A stretch of DNA of 64,000 bases from assembly GCA_019925095.2 (NCBI GenBank), contig CM034389.1, positions 19,331,435-19,395,434 on the forward strand, written 5' to 3'. The stretch is from Dendrolimus kikuchii (Eukaryota; Arthropoda; Insecta; Lepidoptera; Lasiocampidae). Position numbers and translations under genes: made by a program. Below the pieces are notes generated by a model. The model searched no databases. It was not told the origin of the DNA and saw only the letters and a list, made by a program, of their open reading frames with translations. Shown piece by piece: positions 1-11,900 of this stretch (position 1 is its first letter; every line of letters begins with the position of its first letter).

Positions 1-132
1 ATCACGAAGTTCTTCCTCTTTCTCTTCAAAGGCGTTATCAATTCTTTGGCACTTAAAGTTCATGTCATCAATGAATTGGTCCCATTCCTTTTGCCTTTTC
101 TCACGGTTGGCAGCTCGCTTTTGTTCATTTAC
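1..132 (-). CDS. BLOC1S5: BLOC1S5 exon 4, partial at window edge
   Basis: Acceptor CAG at 135-133, then 44 codons open to the window edge. They encode VNEQKRAANREKRQKEWDQF and a Glu-rich helix (EEKEEELRD). The tail corresponds to the C-terminal helix of Muted. The stop codon and 3' UTR are outside the window. Confidence 0.85.
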
Positions 133-432
133 CTGTAACCATAAAACTTTTATAACCAGGTACCTAATAAAATTAATAATACATAACTCTTATTTTAAAC
201 AAATAAATTTGATATTTTGAATAGAAACAATTAAAAAGTTATTTATTTATAATCTTAAAATTAAGATTATTTAAAACTTATTTCCCCACTCAATGTTGGA
301 TAATGTTCCATTAATCTTGTAAGTAAATCATCAGTTACTGTGAAAATAAATAAGGTTTGAATATTATTAATATTTAGAATAATTTTCCAAAATGTGCATA
401 GTATTATCATGGACATTAGGCAATAAATATAC

Positions 433-473
<41 letters not shown>

Positions 474-505
474 TATTGCCATTGCCGCATAATACAGCTG
501 TGCAA

Positions 506-577
<72 letters not shown>

Positions 578-3500
578 TTGCACAGCTGTATTATGCGGCA
601 ATAAATATTGTTTTCTTTCTTTTTACATATGTATATAGCAACTTCTGGATATAGGAATGGAATTATAGTGGCCCCTTCGCTGTTGTCATAACCAAAATCC
701 ACTGTATTTGACAGCATTCAATTGGTGTCATCCAGAGGTTTTCATTTATTGAAACAGATAAACTAAATCCTCTACAAATTACTAGAATTATAATAAGTAT
801 AATATTTGTGCTTATTCACTGCTATGAAAAATGTCAGGGGAAATGGAAACAAAACATACACCTTTATGGCAATTGTACACAAGTTTGACATAATCATATA
901 ATACTGGCTGTGCCTGTGACGTCGTCCGCGTGGAATTTGCTTTCAAAACCCTCCGATTTTGAAACATTCTTCATTGGTGCTCCGCTCTTATTGGTCATAG
1001 CGTGATGATATATAGCCTATAGCCTTCCTCGATAAATGGGCTATCCAACACTAAAAGAATTTTTCAAATCAGACCAGTAGTTCCTGAGATTAGCGCGTTT
1101 AATCAAACAATATTATATTAGTATATTTGGCTACAACGCTAATACATACTTACATTTTAAATATCGCGATATCTTTTGAATCAAACGTCCGAATTGAATA
1201 ATTCAAAAAGTTCTAGAAAGGTATTGAATTCGTCTTGAATATGGAGTAATTTATTTTGATAAGGATTAATACCAAGGTACAAAATAAAGAGTTTTTGAAG
1301 AGACGGCATTTTAATTATTTAAAAAAATAAAAGAAAACACTTATTGTGGGATAACTACAATAGTTAGACATATGGTTACGCGATATTTTTTGTAGACAAA
1401 TTTATGTTCTGCAAAGTGGTAGTACATTGTTTTGTTCTATAATCAATAGTTTTCGCAGCGCACGCCGTGTAAGGATTTTTTCGAGTCATTTTTTACACCT
1501 TGGGTTACATTATTGGACTTTTAGTAAGGATCCCTAATTTTTTTGAAAATATAATATAGCCTATAGCCTTCCTGGATAAATGTACTATTCAACACTGAAA
1601 GAATTTTTCAAATCGGACCAGCGGTTCATGAGATTAGGAGATTAGTGTGTTTAAATAAACAAACTCTTCAGCTTTATAATATTAGTATAGATTAGTCTAT
1701 GTTGACTATTATGGACATATTCTAATGTGGCAAAAAAAAATGATGTTAAAACAATATTTTGATAAATGTGACCAATTGACCATATCTTATAGAATAAAGT
1801 TGGTTTCTTTTAAAGGTGCAGTTTCATTAGTGAAAGTATTACAGATATTGGTTGGTTCATGCAAATAGGGGTTTAGTGTATTAATTGAGAGGTAAAATTG
1901 TTCATGACTTTAAATATTAACAGATAACATATGTACATACACTAATGTTGATATGCATGGACAGCATTTTTTAACACTTTAAATAAAACACATTCAACCA
2001 CAGTCTGAACCCTTAACACTAGCATAGATGCAGCCGCAGCATGATAAAACTTCTTTATTATTATTTACACATACAAGATAATCTGTAATGATTATTTCTA
2101 GTAATTTATTATTGGTCAACTTTAATGTTTTTATGGGGCTTGACTGATAGTCCACATTCATAGATAACATTACATTTTTCAACCAATGTTTACCACTGTT
2201 GTCCATAGGAAGACAATGGAATCTAAAGTGTACACCTATGCACAATCAATGCACTGACAATAAAGAAAAGGAAACCGGAGATCTTAACTATGGTTGTGTT
2301 TTTAATAATATATACCTTTTGTACTTCAAGATAGTCAGTCTCAACTTCTTCACAAAGCTTAAGGGCTTGCTCCAATTTCTCATTTAATACTGGTAGAGTC
2401 TCAATACTTCTTTTTATTTTATCAACTTGATTATCCTTAATTTCAGTTAGTTTCTCAAGAATTGCAAACAGATTTTCTACTTCACGATCACCTCTTTTCT
2501 CCTGAAAATTATTAAATTATCAATTTATACCATGTTTAAAGATTAACATAAGATACAGTACGATCGATGAGTCGTGGCCTGTCTGAAGTTAGCACCAAGT
2601 GGGTGTGCAGAACATACCTTATGAACCAAATTGTCTAAGCTAGAGATGTACCTAACATAAACAAAAACAAACGCTTATTTATATAATTTTCTAAATGATT
2701 ATTCTAAATAGAATGAATTAAATTAAATATAGGTAGGTTATTAAGTAAGACAATATAATACAACCTAAGGAAATAACTTGAAAATTTGATGAAAACAAAT
2801 TTTAAAAAAATCATTGAGGTTTTATCCCTATTTAAAACACAATGACACATAAACTATAATTTTTATTTAAATAAAACAAACATTATAACAACTTTAATAC
2901 TCTACTTAGATAAGAAAATTCAAACTTTGTTAGAACATAGAAAATAAATGTATTTTTATATTTCTTAATTATACTTGATTTGAATAATAATCGATAAAAC
3001 AACATGACATTGCCATCTTTTTTTCTTGTTTCATGCTTATTCAGCAATACTCGAAGAACCACAAGGAATTCTGTCTCAATCACATGTCAGCATTGGTTGT
3101 GTCGCTATCACTCTCTCAAGTACAATTATGAGATAATCAGGAGTGTACATGCGCAAACGTTCACAAAGCCTATGTTCAGATGGGCCATGACTTATTGGTT
3201 CTGCTATACAAATAGATTAAAAATATGATCTTCATGTATGTAATGTGTCGGACAACTTAAACATCAACATATCCGAGCCCCTGGGTAAGTGTAATAAAGT
3301 ATATCAAGCAGAGAGCATGGGAATTCCTCTTACAGATAAGGCAATTGTAGCTATAGATGTCCATGATCACAGCATCAGAATACTCTCTCACAGCAAATCA
3401 GTACTTCAAGCCCTTAGTAGCAGTTATTTATTCAAATTTAATATATGAATGCCACTCAGCTTTAAATGGGGTGGCAGGTAAGAACAACAACTTGACACTC

Positions 3501-4632
3501 CAGTCGATCAAGGGACTTAGTGGCACCGAGGGCAATGATACAGCAGACCAACTGGCTAGGAGAGGATCCGAAACCCAACCAGTAGGATTGGAACCTTTCT
3601 TACCTTTACCACACAGTTGGGTTAGAAACTACATAAACTAAAGGACAAGAGCACTACATCAACAATGCATTTCTCCAGGAGGATTCTAAAGCTCAGTCGA
3701 TCTCAGCTAAGACTAGCTATTAGTGCAGCCACTGGACATGACATTACATGGACATTTAACAGACATCTTTTTAACTTAGGTGTCACTAACAGCCCCCTGT
3801 ACAGAGCCTGCCTGGAGGCAGAAGAAACAGTCTCCCATCTCCTGCTTGAATGCAGAGAGGTGGCCCAACACAAGGCAAAGTATTTGGACACCCCAGGTAG
3901 CTTCTGTGAAGTCTTAAGCAATATCAAGAAACTGGAAGACTACCTGGAGGAGGGGAGCTCGATGAAGTAAACCTTCATCCACCCTCACACGGAAAATAGG
4001 CGCTATGTCGTCGAGTTGCGAAAACTGCCCGCTTGCAGAAGAAGATCTTAATGTATTTCTAATTTATAAAAATTGTAATGCAAACCTCAAATTCTTTCAG
4101 CATAAACTTGATTTCTCCATTCAAAAACGGACGATGGTCAAAGAGTCGTGACCAAACCTCTGCGATTTCTGTAAAATAATTAAATTTAACGTTTTAGCAC
4201 CATTATTATTAGGTTAAAAGTTATTAATTTAATTAACAGTAAAATTATTAGTTTTAGTAGATTGATTACAAGTAAAAAAAATTTTGCAAAATTTATATAG
4301 AAGTTTAAGTATCTGAGAAATGGTATTTCTTTCATATGATAAATAAACAGTGGAAAAGTGATAGGAGATATGAAGAAGTATTATAATGTTTATGAAAAGT
4401 CTATATTCACGAAATAAAATGGAACACAATAAGGCAAGTATGTAACAAAAATATTGACAGTTAAATCGTCTGAATATGTAATGGTTGTAACTTACAGATT
4501 CTGGATTAACTTTTATCAGTGATATATGTTATATAATAGAACAACGATAAAAATGGAATAAAAAGGTAATTTCTAATCTACCAAACTAAAAAATAAATCT
4601 AGGGCGCACAAACCTCGTGACAGCTCCGTCAT
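1..4632 (-). CDS. BLOC1S5: BLOC1S5 (Muted), BLOC-1 subunit 5, four exons, 3' end outside the window
   Basis: Split gene on the minus strand. Joining 4614-4632, 4086-4168, 2316-2501 and 1-132 gives one open frame of 140 residues (6.3, 27.7, 62 and 44 codons), open at the left edge. Landmarks matching the Muted family are a DHRP motif with a following KEFE-EKRG stretch across the exon 2/3 junction, then a heptad-rich coiled coil and an EWDQFI motif corresponding to QWDNFM in vertebrates. The human protein is about 187 residues, so roughly 45 residues lie off the window. Known role of the family: a coiled-coil subunit of the cytosolic BLOC-1 complex, needed for lysosome-related organelles such as pigment granules. 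An in-frame TGA at 4642-4644 upstream of the ATG fixes the start. Introns carry repeats, including an antisense LINE fragment. It is head to head with ASAP. The family call is from remembered similarity. Confidence 0.88.
418..602. repeat. Two adjacent inverted repeats around (AT)n tracts
   Basis: The first hairpin has GGCAATAAATAT at about 418 pairing with ATATTTATTGCC ending at 480, around a TA tract. The second is a 122-bp near-perfect palindrome: the 30-base arms 481-510 and 573-602 are exact inverted copies flanking 62 bases of alternating AT. The outer sequence AATATTTATTGCC and its inverse extends the arms, with one 6-base duplication on the left. It could extrude as a cruciform. Confidence 0.85.
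903..1692 (-). mobile_element. Two Helitron-derived units, reverse orientation
   Basis: At about 903-935 is the reverse of a Helitron 3' end (GACGTCGTCCGCGTGGAAT follows CTGGCTGTGCCTGT). The unit ends near 1126 with TATTATATTAGTATA, the reverse of the 5' terminus seen intact at 24170. A second partial unit at 1553-1692 shares the text TATAGCCTATAGCCTTCCT and ends TTTATAATATTAGTATAGA. The same body recurs at 16858-17145. No coding capacity, so non-autonomous. Confidence 0.65.
2316..2501 (-). CDS. BLOC1S5: BLOC1S5 exon 3
   Basis: Acceptor CAG at 2504-2502, 186 bases (62 codons), donor GTATAT. It starts EKRGDREVENL and continues as a charged amphipathic helix ending DYLEVQK, which matches the family's central coiled coil. 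Phase 0 at both ends. Confidence 0.87.
2502..3244. other. BLOC1S5 intron 2, part without recognisable features
   Basis: AT-rich intronic sequence. The short ORFs here show no recognisable domain or codon pattern. I see no RNA gene or TE terminus. Confidence 0.6.
3245..4047 (+). pseudogene. LINE ORF2 C-terminal relic (RNase H and cysteine motif)
   Basis: Antisense to BLOC1S5 inside its intron 2. Frames at 3245-3448, 3357-3641 and 3665-3970 together read as the RNase H domain tail (QAE changed to QAES, SDSRS changed to SHSKS, GNDTADQLARRGS) followed by CRACLEAEETVSHLLLEC. At least two frameshifts are present and one RNase H acidic residue is lost. The 3' UTR follows to about 4047. It is the same family as the longer minus-strand copy at 38690-40573. 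It ends about 40 bases from the exon 2 splice donor. Confidence 0.8.
4086..4168 (-). CDS. BLOC1S5: BLOC1S5 exon 2
   Basis: Acceptor CAG at 4171-4169, 83 coding bases, donor GT at 4085-4084. It encodes EIAEVWSRLFDHRPF and onward to KEFE. DHRP and KEFE are conserved landmarks of the Muted family. It ends in phase 0. Confidence 0.87.
4614..4632 (-). CDS. BLOC1S5: BLOC1S5 exon 1 (coding part)
   Basis: Nineteen coding bases starting at the ATG (4632), encoding MTELSR plus one base of the next codon. The donor is GTTTGT at 4613 and below. The split codon is completed to GAA by exon 2. The start is supported by the in-frame upstream stop and by the phase match. Confidence 0.8.
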
Positions 4633-4704
4633 TGTCAAATCTCAATCCTTATTCATTCATTCTTTCTAGTTCATTCATCAAATTATTTTCAATTTTTCAT
4701 CACG

Positions 4705-5005
4705 AGGTCTTTGGCCTGGTTCTTATATTTTACCGACCGTTCATTTGCCTTATTATTGGTTAAAATTTAACATAAGCTCCATACATATTATTGACCGGTT
4801 CCTCTATCTTACTATTTATTCATTCACTTGCCTTATCATCGGTGGCGTCTTGATATTACTTGTTAGGCCCGGTTCCTGTATCTTAACGACCATTCATTTG
4901 CATTACTATCGGTTAAAATTTGACATATGCTCCATTCATCAAATGCCAAAATTAAACCGATGGTAAAGCAAGAGAATTAATAGTAAGATATAGGACAGGC
5001 CATTT
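4705..5005. mobile_element. Composite foldback MITE (GGTTCCTATATCTTAC family)
   Basis: Three partial forward copies of a terminus resembling GGCCNGGTTCCTNTATCTTA begin near 4712, 4794 and 4867, each followed by TTCATTTGC and ATCGGTTAAAATTTGACAT-like text. The inverse terminus (AGTAAGATATAGGACAGGCC) ends near 5003. Related copies are at 15012-15158, 28041-28186, 47920-48140 and 55318-55417. No coding capacity. It sits about 80 bases upstream of the BLOC1S5 start codon. Confidence 0.7.
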
Positions 5006-5169
5006 GTTGTTTCATCAATTAATACCTTCAAATTAATAATCAGGTGAATTAATATTTTTTTCGAGTTTATATTACGAATTAAATTGTAAGGTATAGGTCT
5101 TAGATTATAGACAGGTATGTATTTCTTTATAAATGTTTTTATTAAAAAAACAAAGAACGAGTTTGTCTT

Positions 5170-5400
5170 AAGGTGTGTACATATTATAAGTCACGGCTGA
5201 CGGACGCGGCTGAGGGGCGTGGCTTACAACGTATCTGGATGAGAAAAGTCCGTTAAAGTGTGCACATTATAAGTTGTAAGTCGCGGACGTGACTTGGAGC
5301 GTTTGAACTTCTGAAAGCAATCTGGAGGGTGTTACGGTTCTGGTGTGCACATTGTTCGGACGCATCCGTCAGCCGCGGCAGACGGTCGCGTCATATACTG
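5170..5400. repeat. GC-rich block with three spaced GTGTGCACATT copies
   Basis: GTGTGTACATATTATAAG (about 5173), GTGTGCACATTATAAG (about 5259) and GTGTGCACATTGTTCGG (about 5343) are spaced about 85 bases apart. Each is followed by GACGGACGCGG-like or GTCGCGGACG-like text, and GTCAGCCGCGG appears in inverse near 5370. This looks like a MITE, but a promoter-associated repeat cannot be excluded. Confidence 0.4.
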
Positions 5401-5866
5401 TGTTACCTTTACCCTAAAATTATTACTGACTAAAGTCTAGAGAATATAATTAGTTTAATCTTTCAATGTCTTAGAATAATTTATATTTAATTAAAAAAAT
5501 TGAGAATAAATTTTTATAAAAAGTTATTGATGTCTCTGTTCTGTGTCTATGATTCGGTTATTAAATCGTATGTACTCTATGATATATTTCTTTTCTATTC
5601 GTCAAATACGTCATCTATGTTCGTTCATCGTTCTTCATTCATCAATCAATTCAGTAACTTCATTCAACTTGCTGGAGAATGGGCGGGTTGTAAATTAAAA
5701 TTTGGGAATATATGCGATATTGTTGTTATTTGCGCAGAAGTCTTTTGTTGGTGGCAATGTTTTCGTCCAATGTTTTTATGTTCGTCTAAATTAATAAGTG
5801 ATTTGATTGATAACACACGAATGTGAAATCTAAGATTGGATTTGCTGAAGTTACTTTTGGGTGACA

Positions 5867-5992
5867 ATGCCGGGTCTTATTGGTATTGGTGAATTCATCG
5901 AAGAAACTCGTGAGGATTATAGTTCTCCTACAACATCTACGTTCGTGTCCCGAATGCCACAATGCCGTCAAACTATAACCGCTTTGGAAGAG
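5867..5992 (+). CDS. Asap: ASAP exon 1 (coding part)
   Basis: Forty-two codons from the ATG to LEE, donor GTAATT. It encodes MPGLIGIGEFIEETREDY and SSPTTSTFVSRM, matching the conserved ASAP start (E-F-x-x-E-T-x-E-D-Y-x-S-P-T-T-S). The ATG context is GACAATG, and an in-frame TGA lies at 5846-5848. Ends in phase 0. Confidence 0.9.
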
Positions 5993-8900
5993 GTAATTAT
6001 ATTTTACATAAACTGCAAAAAAATCTAATGTCAAGATAAGGAAACAATACGTAGTCGTCTGTTTGTCAATCAACATTGAAAAGTAAGTACCTTTGATGGG
6101 CTTATATAGATACATTTTATATCTATAGTAAAATTACTCCATTAGTAAGGAAATTTATAAAGTCCTTTTGTACGAGAAGAAAACTAGCCTACAACATTAT
6201 AAAACGTTACGTTTTATTATTTATACTAGTCGCGAAAACTATATAAAAGTAGGCTACAACAGCTAAGAACAAGAACTAATAACCACATTCTTTTCATAAA
6301 ATTTGTTAAAATTTTAAATTAAAGCATATGCACTACTTGAATATTTCAAATAACAGCCTGGTCCACATTTATTCACGACTTACGTGAAGGTTTTCTTGAA
6401 TATAATGGAACCAGTCTGGGTTTTAAATTTTAATATTAATTAAACCAAATACCTGGTACCAAAATAATAATACAAAAATTAGTGTTTTAGTGCTTAGTCA
6501 CTAAGATAAGGAATGAAATAGTGAAAAATTTAAGTAGTTATAACTTCTCAAATATATATTAAAAGCTACTGGTAATTTACCAGGGGATTATTTAATCCCT
6601 TATCCAATTTAATTACTTTATTTAGTCCTAAGTTTTAAATAAATTTTAAACATTAAAATAAATATAAGTAATAATATTTCTTTGTTAATTAAATCTATTT
6701 TAGATTCATAAAAATCTTACTAGTTCAAAAGCTAATATTAAATTTGAATCAAATGTAAATCCTATCAATTCTTTGCTTGATTTATATTAATTTGAAGCTA
6801 AATAATAAATAGATGGTTATATTTATTTATAATTTTTGATGTTGTCAGTCATAAGATTAAAATCTTTTAACTAACTGACTAACTAATCTTTTTTCTGCCT
6901 GACAATTATTAAGTAAGCCTGGCGGTTGTAATTCTTTCTTTGGAAGTATTTTTTAAGTAAGGGACAATAGTGTTATGAACAAAATCTTTTGAGTAGTTTT
7001 TGAGATCTTTATTATTTTTAGCCAACTTCAAAAAGTTGGAAGGTTTTCAACTCATTGTGTACCTATTTTGTTTCTATGTATGTTCAGCCATAACTTTGTT
7101 GTTGTTTAACCAATTTTAGTGATTCTTTTTGTGTTCAATTCAATATAGCTTCAGAAAGGTTCCATGTAAATTTTATTGTTATTGAACTTCAAATTCTGAA
7201 GATATTGCAGAAATTCCTTAAAATCAAGTAGAAAATGTAGTAGTGATTGACATCTGTAACTTTTTGTTTCTGAACCAATTTTGATGATTCTTTTTGCATT
7301 GGATTCAGAGCACTTTCATAGAAGTTTACTAGAAATTTAATTGCTATTGAATTTTGGGTTTGGAAAATATAGCAAAAGACTTTAAAATCATGTAAAAATG
7401 TTTAGTTTTTTTTTGTAAAACTAGTATCTACCTAATAAAGTTCAATAATGTGCTGTACTAGACTGAAATAGGACTAGGAAGGAGTACAATGGAAATCTAT
7501 AACGATAAACAGCTCAATCTCATATATTGAAATATGATATCAGAGTTGAGATTCCTACGAACATGCTGCCTGGTGAAACTAGACAATGGGTGTAATCATA
7601 TTATTCAACAATTTTCATCAAACACTTACACTAATTGAACTTATAAAACAATGCCTAGAAATGGGTTGCGAGCTGTTGGTTTTCTGTAAACCAAAATACA
7701 CAGGTCAGGCAGCAGTAGTGGTTGGTGAGTGTTGGAACCGACTAATATTCATTTATTCACTGACCATCATGTGCTAGTGAAACTTCATTTGTATTACCAT
7801 GATAATGACATGTTTGTTAGTGAAATATCAGGGCACTTATTTGAGGTTCATAAGTGCATATAATTTAGCTTCGATCGAACTGCACTCAAAAAAAATTATA
7901 AACATGCGTCTGTTTCATATAGCTATTGTTTCCGCATTTGAGAGGCTACCTTATTAAAGATACCATATAGGTAACTTAGAAAGCAAAAAATAAATTTTTC
8001 TACAACTTCTTGAACTCTGTGCCAAGCAAAACATAAAAATTACCATATACATTGTTACAAAAATAGTAATTTAAATGTTTTACTTGGCACAGTTTTTTTT
8101 TTAAATAGGCCTACAATGCCTTTGACATTGATTTTGCCAATTTCAAAGTAAAAAACAGGGTCAGAATTGGTCACATCCTCAGGCGAGCTTCAATCAAAAC
8201 ATATTTCAAGCCGCAGAAAAAGATTACCCAATTTCTGAGACCTGTGAAATGCAATATCCCACTCCAGGATGCAGGGGTTTACAAGCTTGATTGTGAGTGT
8301 GGATTGTCATACATTGGGCAAACAAAGAGGAGCATAAAAACACGAGTAAAAGAACACATTGCTGACATGAAACACACAAGGTCTACGAAGTCTGCGATCA
8401 GTGAACACACGCTGGATAAACCCAACCACTACATCAGATTCGATAACCCACAAATCCTCGCGAAAGAGAATCGTTTCATACCTAGAATGATGCGTGAGGC
8501 TATTGAAATCAAAAAACACCCAAATTTCAATAGAGAAGATGGTTGGCAAGTACCACCTGTTTGGGATCTAATTATCAAAACTATTAAGACCCAAACCCAG
8601 CAAAAACCAGCTGCCAGACCTCAAGACACTGTGAGCTCTTTCTGCGTACAACGGAACACAAACCAACTTGACTGATAATTACTTTTATTTTTCCTCCCAC
8701 CCATTTTAATATTATATAAAATTATTAGAGCTAGGCATGTTTGCTGAAGAGTTTCTTGCGCCGCTTCTTCTCTTCAAGCCATAACATGTTGCGAAGCGGT
8801 AGTAAATTAGATTAGGCTCCCATAGATTAAATAATAACCATAAACAAAATTAAAAATTAAATAATTAAAATTAATAAGTTGGCGGTAGGCTAAATAAAAC

Positions 8901-11900
8901 TTTAACAATACTCCTTGACACTTGACATCTTTGTCTTCCGTGATCACGGCCACTGAAAAGTGGCCGAAACGTCGGAAAAACCAAAATCAAATAAAATTAC
9001 CGCGCTTAAAACCGTTAAAACGTAGTTTTATTATGTATACAAGTCGCGAAAACTTAAGAAAATATTATAAAAAACAGGGGCTTAATTCAATGCAAATCAG
9101 CAAAAAAAATTTGATTAGTGTTTTTGTAAATGTCTTTACAAATCTGTGGGCAACATAAACAAAGTTAAACTAAGTACATTAAACATAGATATTATTAAGC
9201 ATTAAAAACTTACATAGCACATACACAAAATTACTATGAACTAATATTAGTAAAAAATTTACATTGATGGGTGCAGTTATGAGAACGGATGGCATATAAG
9301 GAAATGGAAAGTTTCAGACAGTAAAAAACATGTGATGAACTTATCCCTCATCCAAGCCACACTCACAGAGAGAACTGTCCCATTTTCTATGTTCTGCTAG
9401 GAACACTGGTGTTTAAAGTTGACCAAGTCGAAATGGTGAACTATGGTAGAAGTAATTTTTTGGTAAGTTACGTTATCTGAAAAACCAGGGGAGATCTGGG
9501 AAGGTGAGACTGTAGATTGCCATAGTGTTTTCCTACTGATCGGTGAATGCACTGCCACATTTCTTCCCAACCTTTCATCATAGCCACTTTAGTATGATCC
9601 TTTGGCCATGGGGGAAATATTTGTTATATCCTGCATAGACAGCTTGCTTGGCACAGCTATTAGCATTTATTGTTACCCCAGATTCTGAGTGTCTCGGGAT
9701 TTAAGCCAAAACTGCTTGTAGACTCAAGGAAGAACATCTGTGAAGGACTTGCTTAATACCTAAAGACAAAGTAGATATTTGTTTTGAACAGTAAAGGGGC
9801 TTAGCTAATGGAAGGTTGATAACAGGAATATATAGGAACAAAATAAGTTTGTCCTGTAATAACCAATATACTTATTAGTTACTATAATAGACTTCTCATA
9901 AAAAAAATTTAAAGTACATCAAGTACTCTATCTATTCAAGCGGCATTTAAATAAAAAGAAGATTGATATCTTTAAACAAAAATACGCCAATAAATAGCTG
10001 GCAGTTTAGTCTACACAATGATGTATCACAATTCCGAATTTAAAATTTTGATTTTTCATCCAATAAATGAATGTAAAGATTGCTCTCGGTCACGGCGTTG
10101 TATTAGTAGCTCACAAAGCCCAAAATGCTCAGTTAGCCGTTCCACAAGGCGACTGCGGTCGTTGTGGTCGTGGCGAAAACGTCACTAATGACGTCATCAT
10201 TTTCGATCACACGACACTCACAACGACCCATGTCAAGAGGCGGTTCGAATAGCCGTAACACTTGGGTTTACGATTGTAACGCCGGCAAGCAAGTGGAACG
10301 TGCAAAATCGCGGTCGGGAACGTCGTCGTTGTGAGTCCCTAATGGAACATAGCCATTATGTATTCCAACGGAATTTCTGTATTTAATCACATTTTTTTTG
10401 TAAGAATATCATTTTTAATAGTGATTGTTAACTAAGCTCTGTGACATTTTACCAAAGAAATTTTTTCAACAAATATGGATACCTCGCTTTTTTTTTTTAT
10501 TGGACTTGACTTTATGTTGTTGGTCCGAGGACCTTACAACTTTACCGGGGTCTTTGGGGCGAGTGCCTTAGCGAAGCGAAGGCGCTCGAGCCCGGGGGGG
10601 CAACTTGCTCGAGGGAGCTCCCTAAGGAGTTTTACCTCGGCTGGACTGTTGCCATGAATGGGGAATGAATTTAATGATGCCCACCATAGGGCGACACAAA
10701 TACTAATTGAGAACGGGCGACGGGTAATATAAAGCCCGAAGGGAAGGATCACGGCGGGCCGGGATCGGTGGTTTGCGGTGGCCTACGCTATCTTACTGCC
10801 GTTTCGCAACGTGTTATGGCTGGGAGAGAAGAAACGGCGAAAGAAACTTCCCAGCAACACGCCTAGTCTATCCTGTGGGGTGAGCTATGTCTCCTAGCGT
10901 CCCTCGCGGGGACGTGGAGAGATCTTGATTGGCGGCGTCTGAGACGCCGCCGTCTGTGTCTGTCTGTCGGTGCCTGCCAGCCTACTGTTCTAACCGTGGG
11001 CGGACTGATCCGGGCCAGCCGTTTCGTAATAACGTCGACTCTGTCCGTCAGGACGTTACGCGGTCGTCGCACAAGAGCCTTTCGACGAGGCTTATAATCG
11101 GACGCGGACACGACGAGCGGATTTCGATGGTGCGGCGCGAGATCGAAATACTTACGCGAGAGCGACGTAATGTAGTTTTTGATGGAGGGAAGCTCCAGAT
11201 CGCGGTGGAGGTCGACGTTACGCATATAGAGGGGAGCACCGACGGCTCTGCGCATGAATTTATTCTGCACGATTTGCAGTTTATCTAAAAGGGCAGGCTT
11301 GACATGGCCGAATACCACACTCGCGTATGTCATGATCGGGAGGATGCATGTTTTATACAGAGTAAGCTTGTGTCTGAGGGACATTTTGCTTCGTTTGGAT
11401 ACCTCGCCCACGGAAGCCGCCGAAGTCCTGGCGTTGCTGAATTCAGGACATAGTCATTAGTCAGCGTGTTGTGGCTGCACGATTGCGTCTAGCCTATCTG
11501 CTGTGTCAATAGAGTGTATCAGCGTTACCGCGAGACTGGTATGTTTACTCGCCGTCCATGATCTGGTAGATATCGAGTCGCATCTGAGCAAGACGACCGG
11601 TATATTACGTCAGTTTCTCTAAGAAATCGTCACTTTAAAGCCCGTCACAGACGTAGCTATAATATATATTATTATATCGAGATTATAGTATAGCAAGCTA
11701 CCACATACGGGAGCTATAGTATAATATTTATTTTGCCCTCACTCGGTCTGCGGTCGTCCTTGCAAGCGCAAAGCTTATTTTCTGTACAGGTGTACAATTT
11801 TTGAAATAACACTACAATCAATCTAGGTACCTAAATGAATTCGACAAGAGCACTACTTTTAGGTCTAATTGAAAGTTCCTCAGAGGATGATTCCGATGCT

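Larger units (their letters stand above)
133..2315. other. BLOC1S5 intron 3 with repeats
   Basis: AT-rich intron. It holds a pair of AT-microsatellite hairpins (418-602) and two Helitron-derived units (about 903-1126 and 1553-1692). It also has a roughly 50-base motif at about 1971-2030 (core CTTTAAATAAAA then ACATTC) that recurs at about 14607-14660. Nothing else coding is visible. Confidence 0.7.
4633..5866. promoter_or_regulatory. Divergent intergenic region between BLOC1S5 and ASAP
   Basis: The two start codons are 1,234 bases apart on opposite strands, so promoters and 5' UTRs of both genes should lie here unless there are further upstream non-coding exons. The region holds the MITE block at 4705-5005 and a GC-rich repeated block at 5170-5400. 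A possible insect initiator TCAGT is at 5651-5655, upstream of ASAP. No clear TATA box is assigned. The promoter role is inferred from geometry only. Confidence 0.5.

Noticed and set aside
367..717. 116-codon reverse ORF with a long Tyr-Ile repeat
   Set aside because: It is only the translation of the AT microsatellite hairpins; no coding signal.
10060..10340. Complete MITE with terminal inverted repeats
   Set aside because: Suggestive GTCGTTGTG repeats in opposite parts, but I could not align ends or a target duplication.
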